Source: Frigoribacterium sp. CG_9.8 (lineage in GTDB: Bacteria > Actinomycetota > Actinomycetes > Actinomycetales > Microbacteriaceae). From it: 64,000 nucleotides of DNA. The notes beneath the pieces were generated by a model that was not told the origin of the DNA, did no database searches, and was given only the letters and a program-made list of their open reading frames with translations. The stretch is taken from positions 62,001-126,000 of the forward strand of contig NZ_JADOVH010000002.1 of the NCBI RefSeq assembly GCF_015751965.1. Reading direction: 5' to 3'. Below are positions 29,685 to 41,483 of this stretch, piece after piece. Made by a program: the position numbers and the translations under genes. Numbering within the stretch: the stretch's first letter is position 1; each line of letters starts with the position of its first letter.

Positions 29685-30302
29685 ATGACCGAGATTCCGA
29701 TGTTCCCTTTAGGCTCCGTGCTCTTTCCTCACATGCCGTTACCGTTGCGGGTTTTTGAGGAGCGCTACCTCGTAATGCTGTCGCGGATCCTGCCCGATGA
29801 ACCATCTGAGTTCGGAGTCGTGCTTATCGAACGTGGCCAGGAGGTCGGCGGAGGGGAGCAGCGTTTCACCGTCGGTACCGTGGCCCAAGTGCAGCAACTG
29901 GATGCGACAGAGGACTTCGTCGTGCTGGTTGCGCAGGGGGAGCGTCGCATCGAGATTCTCGAATGGCTCGAAGAGGATCCGCATCCGGTCGCGCGGGTGC
30001 GAGACATCCCTGACCTCACGTGGACCGACGAACTCTTGCCCCTGCGGCAACGTGCGGAGGACGCCGTTCGCCGCACGTTACGGCTGGCGAGCGAGACCAG
30101 CGACCAGCTGTGGTCAGCGGATGTCGAGATCTCCGACGACCCCACAGCCGCGGCCTGGCAGTTGGCCGCGGTGGCTCCCCTCGGCGAACTGGACCAGATC
30201 GCTCTGCTGCGGTCCGAGACAATGGAAGCCCTTCTCACTGCCCTCATCGAGCTGATGGATACCGTGGAGCAGTCGCTGAGCACGCCCTGGCCCGGGGAAT
30301 AA
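29685..30302 (+). CDS. LON substrate-binding (LON-N) domain protein
   Basis: A 205-residue cytosolic protein consisting only of the Lon N-terminal PUA-like fold: IPMFPLGSVLFPHMPLPLRVFEERY, FGVVLIERGQEVGG, GTVAQVQQLDATEDF, and GERRIEILEW. It has no ATPase or protease domain. Homologues are common in actinobacteria and their role is unknown. The ATG at 29685 opens the conserved domain; an in-frame extension to 29418 crosses the upstream intergenic region and is rejected. Confidence 0.88.
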   Translation: MTEIPMFPLGSVLFPHMPLPLRVFEERYLVMLSRILPDEPSEFGVVLIERGQEVGGGEQRFTVGTVAQVQQLDATEDFVVLVAQGERRIEILEWLEEDPHPVARVRDIPDLTWTDELLPLRQRAEDAVRRTLRLASETSDQLWSADVEISDDPTAAAWQLAAVAPLGELDQIALLRSETMEALLTALIELMDTVEQSLSTPWPGE

Positions 30303-30328
30303 CCCGGCGTAGTAGCCCGGCGTAGGCT
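30303..30328 (+). repeat. 13-bp duplication carrying the -10 of the aldo/keto reductase gene
   Basis: CCCGGCGTAGTAG and CCCGGCGTAGGCT in tandem. The second copy contains the TAGGCT hexamer. Confidence 0.55.
30323..30328 (+). promoter_or_regulatory. -10 TAGGCT of the aldo/keto reductase gene
   Basis: TAGGCT followed by seven bases and the ATG at 30336. Confidence 0.5.
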
Positions 30329-30335
30329 TGACTGT

Positions 30336-31346
30336 ATGGAATTTAGATACCTCGGAAACTCAGGCCTCAAGATCTCGGAGCTCACCTACGGCAACTGGCT
30401 GACCCACGGATCCCAAGTGGAGAACGACACCGCGAAAGCCTGTGTGACCGCGGCTCTTGACGCCGGGATCACCACCTTCGACACCGCTGACGTCTACGCG
30501 AACACCGTTGCGGAGACCGTGCTCGGCGAAGCGCTCAAGGGCCAACGCCGTGCGTCGCTCGAGATCTTCACCAAGGTCTTCGGCCCGACCGGGCCGAAGG
30601 GGCACAACGATGTCGGGCTGTCACGCAAACACATCATGGAGTCGATCGATGGATCGCTGCAGCGGCTGCAGACCGACTATGTCGACCTCTATCAGGCCCA
30701 CCGCTTCGACTACGAGACGCCGCTGGAAGAGACCTTCCAGGCGTTCTCTGATGTCGTGCGGCAGGGCAAGGCGCTCTACATCGGCGTGAGCGAATGGACC
30801 GCCGAGCAGTTGCGCGATGGAGCCGCTCTGGCGAAGGAGTTCGGCGTGCAACTCATCTCCAACCAGCCGCAGTACTCCCAGCTGTGGAGGGTGATCGAGG
30901 CGGAGGTCGTGCCGACATCCAGGGAACTCGGCATTTCGCAGATCGTCTGGTCGCCGATCGCTCAGGGCGTGCTCACCGGCAAGTACGCGCCGGGTGCTGC
31001 GCTGCCGGCGGGCAGCAGAGCCACCGACGAGAAGGGCGGCGCCAACATGATCAAGCGCTTCCTCAACGACGAGGTGCTTACCCGGGTGCAGGCCCTGTCG
31101 CCGATCGCGGCGGAGCTCGAGCTCACACTCGCGCAGCTCGCGGTCGCGTGGGTCCTGCAGAACGAGAATGTGGCATCCGCAATCATCGGTGCGTCACGTC
31201 CGGAGCAGGTGCACGAGAACGTGAAGGCCGCGGGAGTCTCGATTCCCGCAGAACTGCTCACGCGCATCGACGATGCTCTCGGCGACAGTGTCGAGCGCGA
31301 CCCGGCCAGGACGCTGGAAAGCTCACCGAAGTCTCGCGAGGCGTAG
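30336..31346 (+). CDS. aldo/keto reductase (Kv-beta/YghZ-like)
   Basis: A 336-residue NADPH-dependent (beta/alpha)8 oxidoreductase. The catalytic tetrad is visible as D49 and Y54 (FDTADVYAN), K82 (IFTKVFG) and H124 (LYQAHRFD). The C-terminal cofactor segment is IIGASRPEQVHENVKA. Its closest resemblance is to the voltage-gated potassium channel beta-subunit and YghZ group. The physiological carbonyl substrate is not evident. It stands alone between the LON-N gene and the glycine riboswitch. Confidence 0.92.
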   Translation: MEFRYLGNSGLKISELTYGNWLTHGSQVENDTAKACVTAALDAGITTFDTADVYANTVAETVLGEALKGQRRASLEIFTKVFGPTGPKGHNDVGLSRKHIMESIDGSLQRLQTDYVDLYQAHRFDYETPLEETFQAFSDVVRQGKALYIGVSEWTAEQLRDGAALAKEFGVQLISNQPQYSQLWRVIEAEVVPTSRELGISQIVWSPIAQGVLTGKYAPGAALPAGSRATDEKGGANMIKRFLNDEVLTRVQALSPIAAELELTLAQLAVAWVLQNENVASAIIGASRPEQVHENVKAAGVSIPAELLTRIDDALGDSVERDPARTLESSPKSREA

Positions 31347-31629
31347 GCCTTTCGCGGGCGCCGCGCCTGTTACTTTCGCGCACCCGTCACTTGTGCCCAG
31401 CAGCACGGCTGGCAGCACGGTGCTCACAGCGGATGAGCTGGATGGCGCGCCGCCTGGGCCGATCCCAGTGCGGCGTGGCGTGCAAATCTCCGCTCTGGGC
31501 ACCGCCCGCAGCCGCACCTGCCTGCACCTGCTCGCACCGCCCGCAATATCTTGCGCAACATCCGCCGGTAACGGGTGGATGCCGCGGCAAGTTGATAAGA
31601 TGCTGCCACAACAAAATATCGGGCCCATC
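31347..31629. other. intergenic stretch without a supported gene
   Basis: About 280 bases between the aldo/keto reductase stop and the riboswitch. Open frames on both strands are short and Cys/Arg/His-rich, unlike real proteins here. Its only clear content is a probable promoter at its right end (TTGATA at 31592). Confidence 0.6.
31592..31619 (+). promoter_or_regulatory. probable promoter of the gcv operon
   Basis: TTGATA (31592-31597), 16 bases, then AAATAT (31614-31619). The start would lie near 31626, just before the aptamer. The -10 is imperfect. Confidence 0.4.
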
Positions 31630-31630
31630 A

Positions 31631-31770
31631 ACGCGATGCGGGAGAGCCGGACGCCAGTGCGCACAGCGATATTCGCTGTGCACGCCAGGCAGACCGGCAC
31701 CGAAGGAGCAAGCCTCCCCGCCAATCTCTCAGGTACGTGTACCGCATCGAACAGGCCACTCTGAAATGTC
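31631..31770 (+). ncRNA. glycine riboswitch (gcvT element)
   Basis: The conserved aptamer blocks appear in order: GGGAGAGCCGG at 31640-31650, a long hairpin arm with GCACAGCGA/TCGCTGTGC, GGCACCGAAGGAGCAA near 31696-31711, AATCTCTCAGG at 31723-31733, and a closing CACTCTGAAA near 31757-31766. These match the glycine aptamer. One aptamer is clear; no second full copy follows. About 115 bases of leader remain before gcvT, including an A-run and GCAGC/GCTGC arms that may be the expression platform. It should switch the glycine cleavage genes by glycine level. Confidence 0.9.
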
Positions 31771-31884
31771 ACGCGCCCAGCGCAGCTCTCTAAAAAAAAG
31801 ATTTACAGGGCTGCACACTTCATCGGCATACCGTGCACAACAGAGGGGGAGTTCTAACAGCCAACTCACGCGCCTGGAGAACTC

Positions 31885-33048
31885 TTGACCGATAGCACCG
31901 ATAGCACCGAAGGCGTCAGTAGCACCGATAGCACCGAGCCGGCAGAACGGTTCTCGCCGCTGCATCAGCAGCACGTGGATGCCGGGGCCAGCTTCACTGA
32001 CTTCGCCGGCTGGCAGATGCCGGTGCGTTACTCGAGCGACCTTGCTGAGCACCACGCCGTGCGCACCGCCGCGGGCCTCTTCGACCTCTCGCACATGGGC
32101 GAGATCGTGGTGATCGGACCGGAGAGCGCGGATGCCCTCGACTACGCCTTTGCCGGCAAGATCTCCGCCGTCGCAATCGGCCAGGCCAAATACAGTCTGT
32201 TGCTCGGCCGGGAGGGCGGCATCATCGATGACCTCGTCGTCTACCGCACGGGAGCAGACCGCTTCATCGTGGTCGCCAACGCGTCGAATCGGGAATCGGT
32301 CGCAACCGAGCTGGTCGAGCGAACGGCACCCTTCGAATGTGAGGTGTTCGATGAGAGCGATGACATCGCGCTCATCGCGATCCAGGGGCCAAAGTCGTTC
32401 GAGATCCTGAGCCAGGTGCCGGGCGTCGCCGCCGCCGGGCTCGCCGATCTCAAGTACTACTGGTCAACGTCCGGTCAGTTCGAGGGGCACGAGATCCTTG
32501 TTGCCCGCACGGGCTACACCGGCGAAGACGGCTTTGAAATCTACATTGCCCCGGACGCCGCGCCCGCACTGTGGCGGGCGATCGCCGAAACCGGGGCGGG
32601 GAGTGGCCTGGTGCCAGCAGGACTCGCCAGCCGCGACACCCTTCGTCTCGAGGCGGGGATGCCGCTCTACGGCCACGAACTCGGCCTCACGACATTCCCG
32701 GTGCAGGCCGGCCTCGGCCGGGTCGTGAACCTGAAGAAGGAGGGGGATTTCGTCGGCCGTTCCGCAGTAGAGACCGGCCCCGTCGATGGCGCCCGCGTTC
32801 TCGTCGGCCTCCGCGCCGACGGCAAGCGTGCCGGTCGCGCGGACTATCCCGTGCGTGATGCGCACGGCGTTCAGGTGGGAGTCGTCACCAGCGGGGCTCT
32901 CAGCCCCACGCTTGGCTACCCGGTCGCAATGGCCTACGTCGACCCCGCCGTGCAGGAACTCGGTACAGAGCTTTTTCTGGATGTACGCGGAACCAGCGTG
33001 CAAGCATCCGTCACCGCACTTCCCTTCTACACCAGAAAGGCCAACTGA
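31885..33048 (+). CDS. gcvT: glycine cleavage system T protein (aminomethyltransferase)
   Basis: A 387-residue tetrahydrofolate-dependent enzyme that releases ammonia from the aminomethyl-lipoyl H protein and makes 5,10-methylene-THF. Family segments are [40 protein letters not shown] and [18 protein letters not shown]. The start is TTG at 31885, with GGAGA four bases upstream. The first 17 residues ([17 protein letters not shown]) come from 9-bp repeats and precede the conserved part. First gene of the riboswitch-controlled gcvT-gcvH-gcvP operon, 2 bases before gcvH. Confidence 0.95.
   Translation: MTDSTDSTEGVSSTDSTEPAERFSPLHQQHVDAGASFTDFAGWQMPVRYSSDLAEHHAVRTAAGLFDLSHMGEIVVIGPESADALDYAFAGKISAVAIGQAKYSLLLGREGGIIDDLVVYRTGADRFIVVANASNRESVATELVERTAPFECEVFDESDDIALIAIQGPKSFEILSQVPGVAAAGLADLKYYWSTSGQFEGHEILVARTGYTGEDGFEIYIAPDAAPALWRAIAETGAGSGLVPAGLASRDTLRLEAGMPLYGHELGLTTFPVQAGLGRVVNLKKEGDFVGRSAVETGPVDGARVLVGLRADGKRAGRADYPVRDAHGVQVGVVTSGALSPTLGYPVAMAYVDPAVQELGTELFLDVRGTSVQASVTALPFYTRKAN
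31888..31938 (+). repeat. 9-bp tandem repeats in the gcvT 5' end
   Basis: ACCGATAGC occurs at 31888, 31897 and 31924, with variant ACCGA units between and after. It encodes an extra Thr/Asp/Ser-rich N-terminal tail. Confidence 0.7.
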
Positions 33049-33050
33049 TC

Positions 33051-33436
33051 ATGGCAGAGCACGGACATACCACGCAGGACACCCTGAAATACACCGCCGA
33101 ACACGAGTGGATCTCCGTGCAGGATGACATCGCCACTGTCGGCATCACGGCCTATGCGGCCGAGAAGCTCGGCGATGTGGTGTTTGTCGATCTTCCCGCC
33201 GTTGGAGCGTCCGTCGCGAGCGGCAAGATCGTGGGCGAGATCGAGTCGACCAAGTCGGTTGGCGAGCTCTTCGCCCCGGTCGACGGCACCGTCACCGAGG
33301 TCAATGACGCTGTCGTTGCGAACCCCGAGCTGGTCAATAGCGATCCGTTTGGTGAGGGATGGCTCATCAAGGTCAGTTTCACCGCGCTACCACCCCTTCT
33401 GAGCTTTGACGAGTACACCGCGCTGGTGGGCGAGTA

Positions 33437-33437
<1 letters not shown>
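33051..33437 (+). CDS. gcvH: glycine cleavage system H protein
   Basis: A 128-residue carrier with the lipoylated lysine K68 in [13 protein letters not shown]. The N-terminal [10 protein letters not shown] and C-terminal GEGWLIKV segments are typical. It shuttles the aminomethyl group between the P and T proteins. Its TAA stop overlaps the gcvP ATG by one base (TAATG). Confidence 0.96.
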
Positions 33438-36328
<2,891 letters not shown>

Positions 36329-36334
36329 CGGCTG

Positions 36335-37120
36335 CTACCTGGCGATGCCGAAGAGCCCGGGAAACGCGGATGCCGCCCACGGGTAGCCCACGAAGATCGC
36401 GGTGTCGATCACGAAATGGGCAATCACCAGGGGGAGCACTCGGCCGGAGCGCGAGTAAAGCCAGCCGAACAGCAGACCCATCGCGAAGTTGCCGACGAAC
36501 GCCCCAAAGCCCTGGTAGAGGTGGTAGGTGCCTCGCAGTAGGGCGGCGGAGAGGATGATCGGCCAGGTCGTCCACCCGAGGTCCCGCAGCCGGGCGAACA
36601 GGTAGCCGATCACGATCACTTCCTCCTGGAGCCCTGCGCGCAACGCCGAAAGTACCAGAATCGGGATGGTCCACCAGTAGGTGTCGAGCGGCGAGGCCGA
36701 GACCGTCACACCGAGTCCGAGTGCCTTGCCGCCCAGGTAGACGAAGATGCCGGGAATTCCGATTACCAGTGCGAGCCCGAGGCCGAGTAGCGCGTCACGC
36801 ACAGGGCGGTCGAAACCCAGTCCGAGACGCGCAAGATGTGGTCGTGCACCCTGCCAGAGCAGAAAGCAGACGAGAGCGACGGGCACGAGGTCGAAGAAAA
36901 GGGCGAGGAATTGGTAGATGAGGTCGAAGATCGCCCGATTGTTCAGAGAGTTATTGAGCGATTGCACCTGCCTGGACAGGGGAGTGGACCGGGAGAGGCT
37001 GTCAGCGATCGACACGATCGAATACACGGCGGATGCCCCGAGTGACAGCCCGAGAACGAGCAGGATCTCAGCCCTGATCCTGCTCCGGAAGGCACGAGGG
37101 ATCGAACCGTTTTCGTCCAT
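36335..37120 (-). CDS. CPBP family intramembrane metalloprotease
   Basis: A 261-residue protein with about seven or eight membrane segments. The CPBP (Abi/CAAX protease-like) motifs are in order: ALRAGLQEEVIVIGYLFARL with the EE pair, ALLRGTYHLYQG in place of the FxxxH motif, and VIAHFVIDTAIF with the last His. The family includes CAAX-prenyl endopeptidases, bacteriocin self-immunity proteins and scaffolds; here no partner is obvious. Its stop lies 6 bases from the gcvP stop. ATG 37120 has TACGAT seven bases upstream. Confidence 0.9.
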   Translation of the reverse strand: MDENGSIPRAFRSRIRAEILLVLGLSLGASAVYSIVSIADSLSRSTPLSRQVQSLNNSLNNRAIFDLIYQFLALFFDLVPVALVCFLLWQGARPHLARLGLGFDRPVRDALLGLGLALVIGIPGIFVYLGGKALGLGVTVSASPLDTYWWTIPILVLSALRAGLQEEVIVIGYLFARLRDLGWTTWPIILSAALLRGTYHLYQGFGAFVGNFAMGLLFGWLYSRSGRVLPLVIAHFVIDTAIFVGYPWAASAFPGLFGIAR

Positions 37121-37127
37121 ATCGAGA

Positions 37128-37133
37128 ATCGTA
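37128..37133 (-). promoter_or_regulatory. -10 TACGAT of the CPBP gene
   Basis: On the minus strand TACGAT precedes the ATG at 37120 by seven bases. Confidence 0.45.
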
Positions 37134-37290
37134 CGGTAGTTGATCCGGGACCATTCCCAGCACGATTGCAGTGCGGTGCAGCTTTGCGCGCAAATTTATT
37201 GTGAAAGTAGCAAGCTGAGCGCAAGATATTTTCTAAATCAACAACAATCAGTCGGCAATATTAAGGAAATGTTAATTGGGTCGTGTCAAT

Positions 37291-37319
37291 TTGGACATCG
37301 GTGCGGTCGTGCTTAGAGT
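37291..37319 (+). promoter_or_regulatory. promoter of the first dpp operon
   Basis: TTGGAC (37291-37296), 17 bases, TAGAGT (37314-37319). Start near 37326, giving a leader of about 140 bases. It lies at the right end of a markedly AT-rich stretch (37180-37290) in the 344-base gap after the CPBP gene. No gene is seen in that gap. Confidence 0.65.
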
Positions 37320-37332
37320 TCGATAAGTCTCT

Positions 37333-37368
37333 GCGGCGCAAGATGCGGCGCAAGATGCGGCAGAAGAG
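37333..37368 (+). repeat. 12-bp tandem repeat in the dpp leader
   Basis: GCGGCGCAAGAT twice (37333, 37345) and GCGGCAGAAGAG (37357), immediately downstream of the predicted transcription start. Confidence 0.75.
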
Positions 37369-37464
37369 TTTACGAACAGCGCTACACGGTCAATGAGTTG
37401 CCTGCCCTGCACATCTGGGAGGGGCGTTCATAGCGGTATCCAAAAAAGAGTGAGGTCACAGTCG

Positions 37465-38466
37465 ATGTCTCTACCCATGGGTGAACTCGAGGTCGTCGGA
37501 GAAAGCGCACCGCTCACGAACAAGACCGTTACGGGATCCTCAATCGTCGGGCGGTCGCTGTGGTCGATCGCATGGCGTCGTCTTCGCAAAGACAAAGTGG
37601 CCATGACCGCGGGCGTGGTGATCGTGCTGCTGATCCTCATAGCGACTCTCGCGGGGCCGCTCACCGCCCTCTACGGCCAGAACTATCTCACTCACCACAA
37701 CCTGCCGCCGAATGCACTGACCGATAGCGCAACGAACCTTCCGATCGGCGATTTCGGTGGAATCAGCTCCACTCACTGGCTGGGAGTGACCCCGGTGCTT
37801 GGCCAGGACATCCTGTCGCTACTCATCTACGGTGCGCGCACCTCGTTGATTATTTCCGGGCTCGCGACCGCACTGTCTCTCGTCCTCGGTGTGACCCTCG
37901 GTCTCATCGCCGGCTATTACCGTGGCTGGCGAGACACAGTGATCTCGCGCATCATGGACGTGCTCCTGTCCTTTCCCACCCTGCTTTTCTCGCTCTCCCT
38001 GATCGCAGTCGTGGGAATCGTCAACAGTTCGCCGGGAGCCCGCTACGCGATCATCATCTTCGTGCTCGGCTTCTTCGGTTGGCCGTATATCGGTCGCATT
38101 GTGCGTGGCCAGGTGCTCTCCCTGCGGGAGAAGGAATTTGTGGATGCCGCACGCAGTCTTGGCGCGAGCAATGGCTGGATCATGGCCAAGGAAATCATGC
38201 CGAACCTCCTCGGGCCGATCCTCGTTTATACGACCCTGACCATTCCGAACTACATGCTCGGCGAGGCTGGGCTCTCCTACCTCGGTGTGGGGATCCAGCC
38301 ACCGACCCCGTCCTGGGGCCAGATGCTTTCGGATGCCGGCAACTATTTTCAGGTCGACCCGATGTACCTGGTGCTGCCCGGCCTGGCAATCTTCATCTCA
38401 GTACTCGCGTTCAATCTCTTCGGCGACGGATTGCGTGACGCGCTCGATCCGAAATCAACACGATGA
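37465..38466 (+). CDS. peptide ABC transporter permease (DppC/OppC type)
   Basis: A 333-residue inner-membrane permease. It has the N-terminal OppC-type helix (AMTAGVVIVLLILIATLAGP), then a long periplasmic-side loop, the SRIMDVLLSFPTLLF segment and the EAA loop EFVDAARSLGASNGW...EIMPNLLGP that contacts the ATPases. It is the first gene of operon 1, ahead of the binding protein, which is an unusual order; binding proteins or DppB usually lead. ATG 37465 has GAGG upstream; a frame extension to 37393 lies in the leader. Confidence 0.93.
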   Translation: MSLPMGELEVVGESAPLTNKTVTGSSIVGRSLWSIAWRRLRKDKVAMTAGVVIVLLILIATLAGPLTALYGQNYLTHHNLPPNALTDSATNLPIGDFGGISSTHWLGVTPVLGQDILSLLIYGARTSLIISGLATALSLVLGVTLGLIAGYYRGWRDTVISRIMDVLLSFPTLLFSLSLIAVVGIVNSSPGARYAIIIFVLGFFGWPYIGRIVRGQVLSLREKEFVDAARSLGASNGWIMAKEIMPNLLGPILVYTTLTIPNYMLGEAGLSYLGVGIQPPTPSWGQMLSDAGNYFQVDPMYLVLPGLAIFISVLAFNLFGDGLRDALDPKSTR

Positions 38467-38593
38467 ATCTCCCACTGACGTCCGATCCGCCTCGAGAGGC
38501 ACCTCTCTCGGGACGGTTCGACGGGGCCCTACGGGCTCGATCCCACGCGGCTGAGGCCGCACACGCACCACCAACACAGAGAAGGCATCTTTT

Positions 38594-40342
38594 ATGAAGA
38601 TCACACGAAGGGGAGTAGTCGCCGTCGGCATTGTGCTGACGGCCGCACTGGCACTCGCCGGATGCACCGGAGGCACTTCGGGCACCCCAACAACAGGCAC
38701 CGCGGCTTTCAACGACGCAGTCAGCAAAATTGTCAACCCATCGACAGCGCAAGGCGGAACAGTCAAGCTCCTCGCGGCTGACGACTGTGATTCCTGGGAT
38801 CCTCAGCGCACCTATTACGGCTGGTGCTGGAACATGCAGCGCATCTTCACTCGCTCTCTCATCGGCTACGAGACGGTCAATGGCACGAAGCCAGTGCTCG
38901 CACCCGACCTGGCGACAGACATGGGAACCCACAACGCCGACTTCACCAAGTGGACCTACACGTTGCAGAAAGACCTCAAGTGGTCAGACGGAACGGCAAT
39001 CACCCCGATGGATGTCAAGTACGGCATCGAGCGACTCTTTGCCACCGACGTGATCAACGGCGGTCCGGCCTCGTACTTCATCGCAACGATCTCTCACCCG
39101 GCTGACTACCTCGGCCCGTACACCAGCGGTGATCTGGCGAGCATCGAGACCACGGCCGATTCGATCACCTTCAACCTGTCGACCCCGTACTCCGACTTCA
39201 ACTACCTCATGGCCATGGCTGCCGCAGCCCCTGTGCCGTACAAGGTCGAGGGTGGCGCGGACTTCACCGGAGCGAATTACACCAAGCGCCCGCTGTCGTC
39301 CGGACCGTTCAAGATCGAGTCGTACACGCCCACCCAGGAAATCACCTTCGTTCGTAACGAGTTCTGGAAGCAGTCGACGGACAAAATCCGCAAGCCCCTT
39401 GCCGACAAGATCACCCTGACGATCAACTCAGACGTGAACGACATCGACAGCAAGCTCAAAGCCGGAACCGCAGACGCGAAGGCCGACAACTCGATCGGAA
39501 CCACCCTGCAGTCCCAGGTGCTGACTCAGCCGAAACTGAAGAAAAATGCGGATAACCCGACAACGGCGTTCACGCGCTACTTCTCGGTCATGCCGTCGGT
39601 GATTCCCAACCTGTACTGCCGCCAGGCGATCTTCTATGCAACGAATAAGGCCGAACTCGTTCAGGCATTCGGTGGAACGACTGCCGGCACCGCAGCCGGT
39701 TCGATGACGCCTCCGACAATTGCCGGGTACAGCGCCACTGCCAACATGTATTCGACCGGAGCAGACAACACGGGAGATCTCACGAAGGCAAAGGAAGCAC
39801 TGAAGAAGTGCGGCCAGCCGGATGGCTTCACCACGAAGCTCGCGTACAGCACTCCGAGTGAGACCGGGCCAAAGGTGTTCGCCGCAATGCAGACGGCCCT
39901 TGCCCGAGTCGGAATCAAGATCACGGCAGCCACATCGGCCACCTCGAGCTACTACAGCTCGTTCATCGGTTCGCCGGCGAACATCGAGAGCCAGGGTCTT
40001 GGCATCGCGGTTGCCGCGTGGGGAGCAGACTTCCCAACCGGGTATGGCTTCTGGAACTCGATTGCCAACGGGGCCACCATCATCCCCGCGGGCAACACCG
40101 ATTACCCGAGCCTCAACGATCCGGCTGTCAATAAAATCCTTGACGCCGCCCCGGCCGGAACATCGAAGGACTCGGACTTCCGCGCCCTCGATGACCAGGT
40201 GATGAAAAATGCCGTGTACCTGCCGATCCTGTTCGGCAAGTCGCTGTACTACCGCAACGCTCGCCTCACGAACGTCACGTCGAACAACGCACTCGCGTTC
40301 GGCATCTATGACTTCGTAAACGTGGGTACCGGCGGCAAGTAA
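38594..40342 (+). CDS. peptide-binding lipoprotein of ABC transporter (family 5)
   Basis: A 582-residue solute-binding protein. The signal peptide ends in the lipobox LAGC (C24), followed by a Gly/Thr/Ser-rich linker, so it is a lipid-anchored surface receptor. The mature part has the SBP_bac_5 blocks YTLQKDLKWSDGTAITPMDVKYGIERLF, RPLSSGPFKIESYTP and FTRYFSVMPSVIPNLYCRQAIFYATNK. The binding pocket specificity is not readable. It lies 127 bases after the permease and is followed by a strong hairpin. Confidence 0.94.
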   Translation: MKITRRGVVAVGIVLTAALALAGCTGGTSGTPTTGTAAFNDAVSKIVNPSTAQGGTVKLLAADDCDSWDPQRTYYGWCWNMQRIFTRSLIGYETVNGTKPVLAPDLATDMGTHNADFTKWTYTLQKDLKWSDGTAITPMDVKYGIERLFATDVINGGPASYFIATISHPADYLGPYTSGDLASIETTADSITFNLSTPYSDFNYLMAMAAAAPVPYKVEGGADFTGANYTKRPLSSGPFKIESYTPTQEITFVRNEFWKQSTDKIRKPLADKITLTINSDVNDIDSKLKAGTADAKADNSIGTTLQSQVLTQPKLKKNADNPTTAFTRYFSVMPSVIPNLYCRQAIFYATNKAELVQAFGGTTAGTAAGSMTPPTIAGYSATANMYSTGADNTGDLTKAKEALKKCGQPDGFTTKLAYSTPSETGPKVFAAMQTALARVGIKITAATSATSSYYSSFIGSPANIESQGLGIAVAAWGADFPTGYGFWNSIANGATIIPAGNTDYPSLNDPAVNKILDAAPAGTSKDSDFRALDDQVMKNAVYLPILFGKSLYYRNARLTNVTSNNALAFGIYDFVNVGTGGK

Positions 40343-40362
40343 CACCGCGTTTTTTCCCCATC

Positions 40363-40395
40363 AGTGGCCGGCCGGGATTGACCCGGTCGGCCACT
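40363..40395 (+). terminator. strong hairpin between binding protein and permease genes
   Basis: A 14-bp stem (40363-40376 with 40382-40395, one G-T pair) closes a 5-base loop ATTGA, followed by TTCCCTT. It may act as a partial terminator or as a block to 3' decay, so that binding-protein mRNA exceeds permease mRNA. Confidence 0.75.
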
Positions 40396-40417
40396 TTCCC
40401 TTACTGAAAATCAGGTT

Positions 40418-41428
40418 ATGGTCCGATTCATCACTTTCCGACTGCTGGGCGCGATCGTTGTCGTGTGGATTGTCAGCGTCGTGACGTTTCTCATCTTCCA
40501 GGTGGTTCCCACCCTCACGGATACCTCTCCGGTCTACTACTACATCGGCAAGGTGCCATTCCCACCGGACTCGATTCAGTTCAAGGCGCTGGTTCACCGC
40601 TTCGGATTCGATCTTCCGCTGTACGCCCAGTACTGGCATTTTCTTTCGGGAATCCTGTTAGGGCAGAACATCACCGATGGAGTCAGTACCCCGATCGTCT
40701 GCCCCGCACCCTGCTTCGGCTACTCCTTCCGCCAGAACGAACTGGTCGGAACAATGATCCTGAATGCCGCACCGGTCAGCATCAGCCTCCTCGTTGGGGC
40801 AGCCATCCTGTGGCTCGTTGGTGGGGTCGCCGTTGGAACGCTGTCGGCACTGAAGCCGGGGTCGTTCGTCGACCGGGTCGGTATGACGAGTTCGCTTGCC
40901 GCGGTATCGCTGCCCATCTTCTTCACCGGGCCGTTGCTGCTCCTCATCTTCGAATACACGCTCGGCTGGCTGCCGGATACTTCCTACGCACCGATCACCG
41001 AGGATCCGGCTCAGTGGCTTCGCAGTATGATCCTGCCCTGGGTGAGCCTCGCCTTCCTGTTTGCGGCGCTGTATGCGCGCCTCACCCGCTCGAACATGAT
41101 CGAGACGATGGGAGAGGACTACATTCGAACAGCCCGGGCAAAGGGGCTCGGGCGAAGAACCGTCGTCGTCAAACACGGACTGCGAGCAGCGCTCACCCCG
41201 ATCGTGACCATCTTTGGAATCGACGTCGGAACGCTCATCGGTTCGACGATCATCACCGAAACAGTCTTCAATCTGCGGGGCATCGGCTATCTCTCCATCA
41301 AATCGATTCAATCGCTGGATCTGCCGGTAATCCTTGGAGTCACGATCATCGCGGCGGTCGCCCTCGTGGTGGCCAACCTCATCGTCGACATTCTGTACGC
41401 CGTCATCGACCCCCGCGTCACCGTCTAA
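40418..41428 (+). CDS. peptide ABC transporter permease (DppB/OppB type)
   Basis: A 336-residue permease with the OppB N-terminus (VRFITFRLLGAIVVVWIVSVVTFLIF), the periplasmic HRFGFDLPLYAQYWHFLSG segment, and the EAA loop DYIRTARAKGLGRRTVVVKHGLR. The C-terminus has the family VNLIVDILYAVIDPRV-like ending. It pairs with the DppC-type permease. An 11-bp duplication spans its stop codon. Confidence 0.95.
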   Translation: MVRFITFRLLGAIVVVWIVSVVTFLIFQVVPTLTDTSPVYYYIGKVPFPPDSIQFKALVHRFGFDLPLYAQYWHFLSGILLGQNITDGVSTPIVCPAPCFGYSFRQNELVGTMILNAAPVSISLLVGAAILWLVGGVAVGTLSALKPGSFVDRVGMTSSLAAVSLPIFFTGPLLLLIFEYTLGWLPDTSYAPITEDPAQWLRSMILPWVSLAFLFAALYARLTRSNMIETMGEDYIRTARAKGLGRRTVVVKHGLRAALTPIVTIFGIDVGTLIGSTIITETVFNLRGIGYLSIKSIQSLDLPVILGVTIIAAVALVVANLIVDILYAVIDPRVTV

Positions 41429-41443
41429 CAGCCGTCTAACAGC
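41422..41443 (+). repeat. 11-bp duplication spanning the dppB stop codon
   Basis: CGTCTAACAGC at 41422 and 41433, then a partial third copy. Duplication places a copy of the stop-codon sequence downstream in another frame. Confidence 0.65.
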
Positions 41444-41483
41444 CGTCTCACGTCGCACCGTCCAGCATCGAAAAGGGCTTCTC

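Noticed and set aside
31273-31764. Plus-strand frame across the intergenic region and glycine riboswitch
   Set aside because: It overlaps the aldo/keto reductase end and an RNA aptamer; composition is not protein-like.
36335-37120. Bacteriocin immunity or phage-defence role for the CPBP protein
   Set aside because: CPBP proteins have many roles and no toxin, bacteriocin or defence genes are adjacent; the neighbours are gcvP and a peptide importer.
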